60,952 nucleotides of DNA from Candidatus Pacearchaeota archaeon (GTDB lineage: Archaea; Nanobdellota; Nanobdellia; Pacearchaeales; GW2011-AR1): the NCBI GenBank assembly GCA_018304105.1, contig JAGVWX010000008.1, positions 1-60,952 of the forward strand, read 5' to 3'. Both the position numbers and the translations under genes were made by a program. Numbering within the stretch: position 1 is the first letter of the stretch; each line of letters starts with the position of its first letter. Of this stretch, positions 33,551-41,973 are shown in pieces. The notes beneath the pieces are model-generated. The model was not told where the DNA came from. It searched no databases and saw only the letters and a program-made list of their open reading frames with translations.

Positions 33551-34204
33551 ACAAAAAAGGCGTAGTCATCGGCACAGCAATTTCAACTAACTATCATAGC
33601 AGTAACTTTCATAATGGTTCTCTTCGTCGCAGCATCCCTCGCAATTGCCGCATTAAAAAAACCGCAAATCGAACAATCAATTTCAACTGTTTCCGCAAGC
33701 AACTTTCTTTTTAGAACAACAAGCCTTACAGATTTAGACAACCCCGACAGGAAGCTTACCGTTTTGGAGGCAAAGGCCGACGGCGCTCTCGCAACCGCAG
33801 AATATGATCAGCTTTTGCGCGAAATCGAAACTGCATCTAATGGCCCGGAAAGAGACAGTAAAATAGATGAGAAGAATAGAATAGCAAACAGAATGTCTCA
33901 AGTAAAGGAGGCCATAAAACAATTCATGACTGAAAAAAGCGCCCCCGATACCTGCTTCATACTGTTTCAAGGTCCCGGAAAACCAGTACAAGGCAATGTA
34001 GACCTTGCTCCAAACGGAAAAGACATCTTCTTCCAAAAAGACGGGGCGACAGCCAGAGTAAATAATAATTGGATGGAGCTAAGAGAATACTACAGCCACA
34101 ATCTACTCGTCAAAATCCCAGAATTTACTTCCACCAACTATGGAGAATCGAAAACATTCGATATATTAATTTACTACGGACCATGCAAACATTTCACAAA
34201 CTAA
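33547..34204 (+). pseudogene. Prepilin-like gene frameshifted by an AACT duplication
   Basis: ATG 33547 opens a prepilin N-terminus (MNKKGVVIGTAIST), but the frame breaks at AACTAACT (33585-33592). The remaining helix and ectodomain (IIAVTFIMVLFVAASLAIAA...) lie in another frame, from ATG 33614 to 34204. Removing one AACT restores a continuous 217-residue protein with the right N-terminus. It is a genuine inactivating or phase-variable duplication, or an assembly error. An in-frame ATG at 33614 alone would lack the signal sequence. Confidence 0.65.
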
Positions 34205-34710
34205 ACAAAAAAGCGCAGATAGCGACTTCAATGCTCGTGCTCATAGCTTTGATTTTCTCAGTCGCAGCGCTCTTCGCAATGGTAAGTTTCAATGGCAACC
34301 TTCAATTCAGCTCAGTCGGATTATACGGAATGATAAATGATGCAAACACCATGAATAACTATTTCATACAGCAATCACAGATTTTCGGAAAATCTCTCGT
34401 TATTGAATGCAAGGACTGCTCAAATGAACAAATTTTGGAAAAAGGAAAAACATTCGACGCCCAGCGCAAAATTAGATTCACCAATGAAGGCGACTTCTTC
34501 GCAAAACTCAGAAACGGCGAATTCAAATTTGAAAAGCAAGCAGACAATTCTTACACATTAAAAATAGAAAACATCCATGTTCAATTCGAAAGTGGCTATA
34601 ACAAAATAGAAAGAAATTTTGACATTTGTCAGACATTCAATTCAAACGGAGATTTCATCGGCGACTGCAAAGTAGATATCCCGGTTCCAGCCATTGAACA
34701 AACTAATTAA
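34183..34710 (+). CDS. Prepilin-like protein, 175 aa
   Basis: The start chosen is ATG 34183 (MQTFHKLNKKAQIATSM), overlapping the preceding gene by 22 bp. It yields a KKA/Q junction followed by a helix (SMLVLIALIFSVAALFAMV). The ectodomain of about 140 residues contains a CxxC-like pair (IECKDCSN) and a late Cys pair. Probably a minor pilin. Confidence 0.62.
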   Translation: MQTFHKLNKKAQIATSMLVLIALIFSVAALFAMVSFNGNLQFSSVGLYGMINDANTMNNYFIQQSQIFGKSLVIECKDCSNEQILEKGKTFDAQRKIRFTNEGDFFAKLRNGEFKFEKQADNSYTLKIENIHVQFESGYNKIERNFDICQTFNSNGDFIGDCKVDIPVPAIEQTN

Positions 34711-34734
34711 TTCTGTTAAAAATACAATTAATTT

Positions 34735-34842
34735 CCTGTTCACAAGTCGGTCTGGCTGCCTCATGAGTGAAAGAATGACTTTGTAAGTGTGGTGGTGAGA
34801 TAATTTAAGCGAGCGCAGCGAGCCAAATAATCAAAAAACATT
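34735..34842 (+). repeat. Class I element lacking the terminal hairpin
   Basis: CCTGTTCACAAGTCGGTC is the usual head, followed by GGCTGCCTCATGAGTG and GTGTGGTGGTGAG. Then come GCGAGCGCAGCGAGCC and the linker AAATAATCAA, but no hairpin or CCTATT follows. It ends about ten bases before the next pilin gene and separates it from the upstream run. Confidence 0.55.
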
Positions 34843-34852
34843 TATCTAAGAC

Positions 34853-35413
34853 ATGAAAAAGTTGGTGACAAAGTTAAACAAGAAAGGCCAAGACCTTTCA
34901 ATCGGCACATTAATTCTAATCGTTCTTGGAATTGTCGTTCTCGTCATACTCATTCTCGGCTTCACAATGGGCTGGGAAAATCTCTGGAACAAGATTAACG
35001 TTTTCGGCGGCGGCACATCTTCAATCAGCGATGTGACTATAGCCTGTCGACTTGCCCTTCCTACATCTGACACATACACATTATGTCAAAGAACTTGGGA
35101 AATAAAGGAAGGAAATAATCCGAAAGAACCAGTTGGCTGCAGAGACCCAAGAGTATTACAAAGTCTTGGAAAAGCCACAACCGATAATTTGGGCTGTACC
35201 AAGAGTTGTGTTCCAAAAGATGCTGCTTTCTGCACAAGTATTACAGCCCCTACTACAACAACATGCACGGGTGCATGCAACACTTTAGAAACTCCGACAA
35301 CGACAGGTGCAAAAATAACATCCTGCATTCAATCACCGAGTGCTAGAACAACATGTTCTGCAAAGGCATTAGAGTCAGAATGTAATGCTCTTGTTGGTTG
35401 CGTCTGGCAATAA
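34853..35413 (+). CDS. Cys-rich prepilin-like protein, 186 aa
   Basis: MKKLVTKLNKKGQDLSIGTL contains a textbook KKG/Q class III-type site, followed by a helix (LILIVLGIVVLVILIL). The ectodomain has about 13 Cys and a Thr-rich stretch (TTTTCTGACNTLETPTTTGA). A CRDPR segment is shared with the next gene (CNDPR), so the two are paralogues. It may form a disulfide-stabilised major or minor pilin. Confidence 0.68.
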   Translation: MKKLVTKLNKKGQDLSIGTLILIVLGIVVLVILILGFTMGWENLWNKINVFGGGTSSISDVTIACRLALPTSDTYTLCQRTWEIKEGNNPKEPVGCRDPRVLQSLGKATTDNLGCTKSCVPKDAAFCTSITAPTTTTCTGACNTLETPTTTGAKITSCIQSPSARTTCSAKALESECNALVGCVWQ

Positions 35414-35425
35414 TAATTCTCCCCA

Positions 35426-35740
35426 ATGAACAAAAAAGCATTCGAAATGGCGATTTCAACGTTGATTATAATTATTCTGGGAATTCTTGTTTTGATTGCA
35501 ATAATTTACGCAGTAACCGGCGGCTTCAAGCAATTCCAGCAGACAACTGACCCATTTACAGACACAGCAACTTCCGCCGCAGTCACTCAGGCCTGCCAAA
35601 GCGCATGCGAACAGCAATCAAAGATTATTTACTGCTGCTCAGAATATGAAATAGACAACGTAAAAATTAAGTGCAACGACCCAAGGCTTAATCTGCAAGG
35701 CTGCGCACTCGCCTGTACAGACTTTGAATGCGGTGAATAA
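35426..35740 (+). CDS. Cys-rich prepilin-like protein, 104 aa
   Basis: MNKKAFEMAISTLIIIILGI has a KKA/F junction with Glu at +2 or nearby and a helix, the best match here to a structural pilin. The ectodomain has nine Cys in about 55 residues (CQSACEQQSKIIYCC...). It is the last gene of the array and lies 12 bp after the preceding one. It is the most likely major pilin by size, though this is inference. Confidence 0.7.
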   Translation: MNKKAFEMAISTLIIIILGILVLIAIIYAVTGGFKQFQQTTDPFTDTATSAAVTQACQSACEQQSKIIYCCSEYEIDNVKIKCNDPRLNLQGCALACTDFECGE

Positions 35741-35767
35741 AATACAGATTTCCTGCCATTTTGCCAA

Positions 35768-35790
35768 ACAGCCTCGCTCCGCTCGGCTGT
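35768..35790. terminator. Hairpin after the pilin array
   Basis: ACAGCC/GGCTGT (35768-35773/35785-35790) with an 11-base loop lies 28 bp after the last pilin stop, in an otherwise AT-rich region. It could end the transcript. It may also be a worn repeat, as GCTCGCTT-like sequence follows. Confidence 0.3.
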
Positions 35791-35968
35791 AATTTAGCAG
35801 TCTTCAAAAGCTCGAAGCTCGCTTTTTCCGACACAATATAAAAAATAAATAACTTTTCCAATTTTCCCATTCAAACAAATTCGTTTCATTATTTGTTAAT
35901 TTCAGAAAATTTAAGCTATTTTATTAGTAAAACAAAAACCTTAAATTCTCTTTCATTCTATAAATAAA

Positions 35969-36103
35969 ATGCCGAGCCAAGATTATTCTGGAAAAAGAAA
36001 AACAAAAAACGATAAGCGGGCCAAATCCAGATATAACAAGTTCAAGGTAGGCGGCTCACAGCGCTCAGCGAATATAAAATTAACTAACGAAAAATCAAAA
36101 TAA
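35969..36103 (+). CDS. Small basic protein, 44 aa
   Basis: ATG 35969 opens MPSQDYSGKRKTKNDKRAKS, a hydrophilic, Lys/Arg-rich protein of 44 residues with no membrane segment. Its charge suggests RNA or DNA binding, perhaps ribosome-associated, but no family is recognised. It ends 34 bp before the prepilin peptidase gene. AAATAAAAT precedes the start. Confidence 0.5.
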   Translation: MPSQDYSGKRKTKNDKRAKSRYNKFKVGGSQRSANIKLTNEKSK

Positions 36104-36137
36104 CAATCTTAATAAAACTCATTTTCCTAAACAAGAA

Positions 36138-36983
36138 ATGCAAGAATACTACTTTTTATTCGCTCTCGCCCTAGTTTACACGCTCTTCGCAACAATTCAA
36201 GATTTAAAATACCGTGAAGTCGCAAACTGGCTTAGCTTCTCTTTCATCGCATTCGCTCTTGCTTACCGTGCTTTCTTCTCTATCGCAACAGACAACCTGA
36301 GCTTTTTCCTTTTCGGCCTCTTCGGCTTTCTTATAATGTTCGCCTTAGGCAACGCATTCTATTACATGAAAGCATTCGCTGGCGGCGACGCAAAGCTCCT
36401 CATGGGCTTCGGCATAATTCTCCCGTATCAAACCTATCTCCAGCTCCTATTTCTTCCTTTGCTCCTTGTCTTAACACTCTTCCTCTCAGGCGCAGTTTAC
36501 AGCCTCTTTTACAGCATTTTCATCGTATTAAAAAATAAAAAACAATTCACAAGAGAATTCAATAAGCTCTCAAGAAACTGGAAGTTCACATTGACTATTT
36601 CAACAATCCTCGTTCCAGTGTTTGTGCTTCTTGGATTCTATCAATACCTCTTTTTTCCTCTCGCCATTCTCGCACTTCTCCATTTGACTTTCATTTACAC
36701 AAAGTCGTTAGAAAAATGCATGCTCATCCTCACTCCTCCTGAATCTCTTACGGAAGGCGACTGGCTAGAAAAAGAAATAAAACTTAACTCCAAAATAACT
36801 ATCCAAAAATCTGTCCACGGCCTTTCATTTCAGGACATTCAGCTCCTAAGAAAATATCACAAAAGCGCTTTAATCAAGCAAGGCATTCCTTTTGTGCCAG
36901 CTTTCCTTATTACGTTGATAATCACGGCACTCTTCTTTTCAGCTTTATTACCTCTTCCTTCTCTGTTTTCTTTTTTACCTTAA
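36138..36983 (+). CDS. Type IV prepilin peptidase (A24 aspartic protease)
   Basis: This 281-residue membrane protein has two catalytic aspartates: D22 in TIQDLKYREVANW and D84 in FAGGDAKLLMG, the GxGD-type motif. About seven membrane helices are visible, and a cytoplasmic stretch lies between helices near the C-terminus. It removes the class III leader from prepilins such as the array 29437-35740, which ends 398 bp upstream. The 3' end overlaps a convergent gene by 62 bp. Confidence 0.88.
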   Translation: MQEYYFLFALALVYTLFATIQDLKYREVANWLSFSFIAFALAYRAFFSIATDNLSFFLFGLFGFLIMFALGNAFYYMKAFAGGDAKLLMGFGIILPYQTYLQLLFLPLLLVLTLFLSGAVYSLFYSIFIVLKNKKQFTREFNKLSRNWKFTLTISTILVPVFVLLGFYQYLFFPLAILALLHLTFIYTKSLEKCMLILTPPESLTEGDWLEKEIKLNSKITIQKSVHGLSFQDIQLLRKYHKSALIKQGIPFVPAFLITLIITALFFSALLPLPSLFSFLP

Positions 36984-37563
36984 TCACTTCTTTCTTCGGT
37001 GTTTTAACGACTCTCAAAGATTTATGAACTTCATTCAGCTCTTCCTCGCTTGCCTCATAAGCAACCGAATTCACGTCAACTCTTTTGTCATAAACTGGAA
37101 TAACGTTCACAATAACTTCATCAAACGCCCTCGAAGTTTGAATCTCCGTCGCGCTTGCTTTCAGTTTTGAAACCATCTTCGAAGCAATTTTCTTTGCCAA
37201 ACTCATCGCCCCCGAAGGAATTTCTTTTGAATCTCTTGCAAGAGTCCTTGGAATAATTATTACATGTCCTTTACTAACTGGTCTTATCGAAACAACCGCA
37301 ATTGCTTCTTTGTTCTCATCAACTTTCTTGCTCGGAACATCTCCAGAAACTATCATCCTAAAAACGCTTCTTTGCTCCCTCGCCCCACCGCTCCCCGCCT
37401 GTCCAGTAGGCTGGCGTTGCTGCTCAACCATCGAAGAAATCGTCTCATCGCTCATTCCGCTAAGCTGCTGCCGAGCCGCTTCTTTCTGCGCCCCATCGGA
37501 CATTTTCTCAACCTGCTCATTCAATTGCTTCTTCGCCAAATTAATATCTTCTTTAGACAACAT
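36922..37563 (-). CDS. HIT-like domain protein lacking the histidine triad, 213 aa
   Basis: From ATG 37563, residues 1-60 are helical and Gln-rich (LAKKQLNEQVEKMSD...). Then follows FRMIVSGDVPSKKV...VSKGHVIIIPR, closely similar to the HIT fold. The expected HxHxH is replaced by IVNVIPVYDKR, so the usual nucleotide-hydrolase triad appears absent. The tail is highly basic (KKEVIKVKKKTEKEEV). It is probably a nucleotide- or RNA-binding relative. A TATA-like box lies upstream at 37584. Confidence 0.65.
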   Translation of the reverse strand: MLSKEDINLAKKQLNEQVEKMSDGAQKEAARQQLSGMSDETISSMVEQQRQPTGQAGSGGAREQRSVFRMIVSGDVPSKKVDENKEAIAVVSIRPVSKGHVIIIPRTLARDSKEIPSGAMSLAKKIASKMVSKLKASATEIQTSRAFDEVIVNVIPVYDKRVDVNSVAYEASEEELNEVHKSLRVVKTPKKEVIKVKKKTEKEEVIKLKRRVP

Positions 37564-37583
37564 CAATAAAGATAAGAAATAAC

Positions 37584-37595
37584 GTTTATATAATT
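37584..37595 (-). promoter_or_regulatory. TATA box of the HIT-like gene
   Basis: On the minus strand, AATTATATAAAC lies about 25 bp before ATG 37563, consistent with a leaderless archaeal promoter. Confidence 0.5.
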
Positions 37596-37653
37596 ATTCA
37601 AGAAGGCCTGCATTTTTCAAAAACCTTTTAATCCTGAGAAGTTTAAATAAAAT

Positions 37654-38037
37654 ATGAAAGAAAAATACTACAAGCAGCTTTTTCTCATAGGGGCGCTATA
37701 CGATATCATTCTAGGATTTGGATTTTTATTATTTTACAAGGCCATTTACGATGTTCTTGGGATGACTCTTCCCCAAAACCCTGCCTATTTGTCTATGTGC
37801 GCCATGCTGATTGGCCTTTACGGAATCCTATTATTCATGATTTCTCAAGACCCAAAAAACAACAGAAAAATGATAATTTACTCGTCGTTGATTAAGTTCG
37901 GGTTCGCTACAGTAGTTTTCTACTATTGGTTCTTCTTCGGCCCTCGATACGTTGACGTTCCGTTTAGATTTTTCGGCGCGATAGACCTCGTCTTCGGCTT
38001 GCTCTTCCTAGAGTCCTTGAAGTTTGCTAAGAAATAA
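37654..38037 (+). CDS. Four-helix membrane protein, 127 aa
   Basis: Four hydrophobic segments span most of the 127 residues, starting MKEKYYKQLFLIGALYDII and ending in a short basic tail. The pattern resembles small uncharacterised four-helix proteins found widely in prokaryotes. GTTTAAATAAAAT precedes the ATG. The function is unknown. Confidence 0.6.
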   Translation: MKEKYYKQLFLIGALYDIILGFGFLLFYKAIYDVLGMTLPQNPAYLSMCAMLIGLYGILLFMISQDPKNNRKMIIYSSLIKFGFATVVFYYWFFFGPRYVDVPFRFFGAIDLVFGLLFLESLKFAKK

Positions 38038-38088
38038 TCAAATGCTTAATTTAGATAAGTATAAAATCTTTTAAAATCTTTTTCTATA

Positions 38089-38454
38089 ATGGAAAAGAAG
38101 ATTTTACGTTTTCTTAGACCAAATAAGATGAGTATCCTCGCTACTATTATCTCGGCAATATTTCTGATTTCTCTTAACATATATATAACTTTAGAGTATC
38201 AAAAAGTTAACAAAACAGTATATGAAGCAGAAATTTCTGTCGTTTATCCATCAATCAACTATCTTCACTTCAATAGTTCAGAAGAAAAACAGAATTACAT
38301 CAACGAACTCGGGCTTACATTAAACGAAGACTATTACAAAACAACCTTTATTGGTTCGTTAAAGCAAGTGTTATCAAAGACCTACCCTTATTCAATTATT
38401 CCTATTGCCTTGATATACCTTGCCTTTTCTTATCGTTATAATAAAAAAGATTAA
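38089..38454 (+). CDS. Two-helix membrane protein, 121 aa
   Basis: Membrane helices at about 12-32 and 100-115 bracket an external or internal loop of about 65 residues. AGTATAAAATC lies about 25 bp before the ATG. No family is recognised. It ends six bases before the convergent EF-1beta stop. Confidence 0.6.
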   Translation: MEKKILRFLRPNKMSILATIISAIFLISLNIYITLEYQKVNKTVYEAEISVVYPSINYLHFNSSEEKQNYINELGLTLNEDYYKTTFIGSLKQVLSKTYPYSIIPIALIYLAFSYRYNKKD

Positions 38455-38460
38455 AAGAAA

Positions 38461-38736
38461 TTACCCGAAAGCCCTTCTGTAATCTTCAGTCTCAACCGAA
38501 CTCACCCCGTCCACTCCCGCAAGTTTATCCTCGAAAATTGAAGTGTCTTTTTCTTCATGCCATGCAAATTTCACAAAGATTGCCTTCAGCCCAAAAGCCA
38601 TCGGTCTTTCTTCAAAAGAAATATTCATCGCGCCATCTTCTTCCAGCCTTTCCTTCGCTGACTTCTTAATCGCTTCCAAATCTGAATCCAGCGATTCCGG
38701 CATCAACCTAACAATTACTGCAACTATTCCTGCCAT
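38461..38736 (-). CDS. ef1b: Archaeal elongation factor 1-beta
   Basis: This 91-residue protein is the compact archaeal EF-1beta, the guanine nucleotide exchange factor for EF-1alpha in translation. It matches over its whole length: VAVIVRLMPESLDSDLEAIK at the start, FGLKAIFVKF in the middle and the GVDGVSSVETEDYRRAF end. The start is ATG 38736. It is the best marker of archaeal origin in this part of the window. Confidence 0.93.
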   Translation of the reverse strand: MAGIVAVIVRLMPESLDSDLEAIKKSAKERLEEDGAMNISFEERPMAFGLKAIFVKFAWHEEKDTSIFEDKLAGVDGVSSVETEDYRRAFG

Positions 38737-38836
38737 ATTATTTAGACACAGCTTTCTAAACAGTGTCCAATTCCAAAATAAGAAAGATGGTTTATAAAAT
38801 TACGCATTAAGGTTATTTTAAAGTCAAATCAACTGG

Positions 38837-38867
38837 CCCCGCCGCAGCAAGCTGCGGGGTAAACCCC
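38837..38867. terminator. Strong GC hairpins between the 950-aa surface gene and EF-1beta
   Basis: CCCC-gcc-GCAGC-AA-GCTGC-GGGG (38837-38859) overlaps GGGGTAAACCCC (38856-38867), two mutually exclusive perfect or near-perfect hairpins. They lie about 50 bp beyond the surface gene's 3' end and 100 bp upstream of the EF-1beta start, suiting a transcription stop between these minus-strand genes. Confidence 0.4.
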
Positions 38868-38915
38868 AGGAAGGAATTTAATTTACGTGAAGTTAAACTC
38901 CGCAAAATCGGGCAG

Positions 38916-41693
38916 TTACGCGCTCCCCGAACCTAATTTTTCCAAGTGTTCAGCAACTTTTTCGTCAATAATCATAATTCTTCTTATTGATTTTACGTGC
39001 TTGTGCCTAAGAAGAACATTCTTCTGTTTAATCTTCCTTGCAATGTTTTTATCAAGTTTGATTAACCAGCCATAAATCTTTGGCTTTTTATCTTCTAGAT
39101 ATACCCCTTTTATGTTGCCGATGTAATTACCATTTTCCGCATAAACCTTTTTCCCCATAATGCTCGTTAATCTCGTCATATCCTTTGGCTTTCTGTTCTT
39201 AAATATCCAAGATAAAAGACTGATCAATGCAATTAATAATAAAATTCCGCAGCCTGCAAAAAAATAAGTCTTATTACTGCTGACAAATTGTACTGCAGAC
39301 AAAGATCCTTTTCTCATATTGGAAAATAAGTTTTTAATTGATTCAGAAACTTTGATTCCTGCAGGGGACGTTTCTTTTATATCTCCGGCATCTTTTGTTT
39401 CATTTTCATCCAATTCATTTATTTGCATTCCCGTCGAAGGGGCAATTATTTCAATTTTTCTATATGACTCTGCTGAATAATTCTCATACCCCACTTCTGT
39501 ATAGAAATCATAAATTCCTGGTTCGAGAGTATTTGGCATAAATAGTTTAACCGTTTGTGTCTTCTCCTCAAGTATACCTAAATAAATTGTATCTTTTCCC
39601 AAGTCTAATCTCTTCCTCTCGTTTTGAATCCAAAAGGTAACTATAACATCCCCCTTTATTTCAGCCATGCCCCTTATGTAATAAGTTAAATTGAAGAACT
39701 CTCTCGACTTGATAGGAGAAACTATATCTACTATTTTAACATCAAATAATTTTACGCATTTATTAGAATAACAGGAATAATCTGTTTTGCAATCTGCATC
39801 CCTTTCACATTCGTGAGTTATTATTGTTCTTCCTCTTCCACCAGAGAAGGTTTGTGTTGCTAGTTGCTCTCCGCAATCTAATATATTTCTAAATTCTAAA
39901 TAAGTATTATTATTTCCAGAATTCCATAAGTCTGATAGAAGATTTGTAATTGCATAACAAGTTCCATAGTTTTCATCATATTCTGTTTTGTTTCTTGTTT
40001 GGTTCATAGTCTCGTCTGCTAAACAAGATATATTTGTCCAATCTGTCCAACTGCTGTTTACGATACTATAAGAACAATAATTGCAAGAAACCGTTTGATT
40101 TTCAAACCAGGTTACATTGATAAATAAATCCGAAATTAAACCAGTAACAGCGTAACAGGTTGAATAATTGTTATCATACTCTGTCCAGTTTCTTGTTTGA
40201 GTTTTATTATCAAATATACTGCAGGAGGTTATATCGTACCAGTCTGATTTTGTAGTATTTACATTATTAAATGAGCAATAATTGCAACTTATATTTTGAT
40301 ATTCATAAATAGTTTGATTAGCAATTTCTCCGCAATTATTTGTATCATATTGAGTTAAGTTTCTAATCTGGGTTTGATTATCATAAATGTCGCAAATTCC
40401 AAAATTTATCCAATCACTCCAACTTGTGTTTACCAGATTAGTTATACAAGAATTTACAGTATAGCTTCTTGTTCCAGAGGAGTTATAATTATGACCTGTT
40501 CCGTTTCCCCAGCTTCCCCAATAATATGAATATGTTCCATTTGTCAATGAAACAGAAACGTTATAGACATTAGATGTCAAATTTTGAGCGGTGTAATTTG
40601 TATTATTTATCTGCAAAAGTACTGTTCCGTTCGTATTCTCAACTGTCACATTAAACAACGCAATTCCATTCCCAATTAAAGTTGCATTATCATCCCAATA
40701 ATCTGAGAAGATAGGATAAATTGTGTCTGCAGCTGGAGGAACATAACTTGTATTGACAATCACGCTTCTCTGCTCAGTTTGATTCTTATTTCCAGCTATA
40801 TCGATGGCATAACCTGTGAACGTGTGAGTTCCATTTGTTAAGCTTGTGAAATTATTATAATACTGATTTACACTTGCATTGTACAATGCCAGAATCTCCG
40901 AGGAAGAAAGAGTCCTGTTAAATACCATCATTTCGTCGATTGTGCCATTGAAATAACCGCTGAATCCAACACCTATATGCATTCCCTGAAGGGCACATGT
41001 CGCAGTAATTGCAGAATCAACTTCTTGAGTTCCGTTAATATATATTTTGTTGCTTGTCCCATTCCTCACCCATGCAACATGATACCAGATACCTGGCGTA
41101 ATTGAAGTTGTTGTGGAGCCTGAATAAGCAGCATTGCATGGCAGTACCCTTATTTTATTAGTCGAAATCTGCATAAGTCTTTGAGGAGAGGCGTCCACAA
41201 GGCTATTACCGTCTTCAAATATTCCGCGATTAGCTGTACTATCTGACTTTATCCATAAAGAAAAAGTTTCATTTTTAGGTGATGCGCCTGTCAAACCAGC
41301 AGTATTCACATTAACATAACCATTAGTAACATTAAACTGGAATGCACTTCCAAACCTGCCGCCAGAATTTAGCGTAGCATTTCCAATAGCAGTGCCATTC
41401 ATTCCGTATGTGGAAAGATCATAGAACATCGCCCCCAGTGTCCCAGCACTCTGATTTGTGTCATCCCCCCTAATCCACAACACAAGAGATTTGTCGAAAT
41501 CAACAAACGCATAATGCTCTGAAGAATCATTCGTTGAAACATTTACATAAATTGAATCTCCAGATTGTGAACTTCCATTACTCGGCGTCGGATTTGTAAA
41601 GTCAATATCGGGCAAAGTTGTGTCTGATGCAGAAACCAATACGAGAATAAAGAATATTAAATATATTGCAACCAATAAATACTTCTTACTCAT
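38916..41693 (-). CDS. Large surface protein: LamG-like, TSP1-like repeats, TM and PRC-barrel, 925 aa
   Basis: From ATG 41693 there is a signal or anchor helix (1-25), a LamG/concanavalin-like domain (about 55-270) and Ig-like segments. Three Cys/Trp repeats follow (about 418-614, e.g. SWSDWINFGICDIYDNQTQI), resembling thrombospondin type 1 repeats. Then come a further Ig-like domain, a membrane helix (about 800-825, FFAGCGILLLIALISLLSWIF) and a cytoplasmic PRC-barrel (about 834-915). It ends EHLEKLGSGSA. N-glycosylation sequons are very frequent. It overlaps the DUF2080-like gene by eight bases. The protein is probably an adhesin linked to an internal partner. Confidence 0.8.
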   Translation of the reverse strand: MSKKYLLVAIYLIFFILVLVSASDTTLPDIDFTNPTPSNGSSQSGDSIYVNVSTNDSSEHYAFVDFDKSLVLWIRGDDTNQSAGTLGAMFYDLSTYGMNGTAIGNATLNSGGRFGSAFQFNVTNGYVNVNTAGLTGASPKNETFSLWIKSDSTANRGIFEDGNSLVDASPQRLMQISTNKIRVLPCNAAYSGSTTTSITPGIWYHVAWVRNGTSNKIYINGTQEVDSAITATCALQGMHIGVGFSGYFNGTIDEMMVFNRTLSSSEILALYNASVNQYYNNFTSLTNGTHTFTGYAIDIAGNKNQTEQRSVIVNTSYVPPAADTIYPIFSDYWDDNATLIGNGIALFNVTVENTNGTVLLQINNTNYTAQNLTSNVYNVSVSLTNGTYSYYWGSWGNGTGHNYNSSGTRSYTVNSCITNLVNTSWSDWINFGICDIYDNQTQIRNLTQYDTNNCGEIANQTIYEYQNISCNYCSFNNVNTTKSDWYDITSCSIFDNKTQTRNWTEYDNNYSTCYAVTGLISDLFINVTWFENQTVSCNYCSYSIVNSSWTDWTNISCLADETMNQTRNKTEYDENYGTCYAITNLLSDLWNSGNNNTYLEFRNILDCGEQLATQTFSGGRGRTIITHECERDADCKTDYSCYSNKCVKLFDVKIVDIVSPIKSREFFNLTYYIRGMAEIKGDVIVTFWIQNERKRLDLGKDTIYLGILEEKTQTVKLFMPNTLEPGIYDFYTEVGYENYSAESYRKIEIIAPSTGMQINELDENETKDAGDIKETSPAGIKVSESIKNLFSNMRKGSLSAVQFVSSNKTYFFAGCGILLLIALISLLSWIFKNRKPKDMTRLTSIMGKKVYAENGNYIGNIKGVYLEDKKPKIYGWLIKLDKNIARKIKQKNVLLRHKHVKSIRRIMIIDEKVAEHLEKLGSGSA

Positions 41694-41973
41694 TTTTGCC
41701 ACCAATAATAAATTTAATTTTTTTGCCAATACTCTCTTTTGGTAGAATAATATGTGCGCCCGTTCCAAAACAGGTAATTTGCCTCTCTAAAATTTCGCTG
41801 TTAAAAAAATCAATTTTAAGTTCTTTTTTATTAATAATTTTAGAATCACCAATAACAATCTTTGCTTTTTTCCCTATAAGAGTTTTAGAAACAAAAACAT
41901 GAGCCCCATTACCAAATTTAGAAGGAATTTTTTCAAAAATATTTAAATTGCCAAAATCTGCCCTTATGTTCAT
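41686..41973 (-). CDS. Duplicated DUF2080-like small protein, 95 aa
   Basis: Two tandem modules carry the DUF2080-type signature: GNGAHVFVSKTLIGKKAKIV (residues 21-40) and GTGAHIILPKESIGKKIKFI (70-89). DUF2080 proteins are small archaeal proteins often found with transposons. The double-module form is less usual. It begins the operon with the 925-residue surface gene and has a palindrome at its start codon, suggesting autoregulation. Confidence 0.6.
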   Translation of the reverse strand: MNIRADFGNLNIFEKIPSKFGNGAHVFVSKTLIGKKAKIVIGDSKIINKKELKIDFFNSEILERQITCFGTGAHIILPKESIGKKIKFIIGGKNE

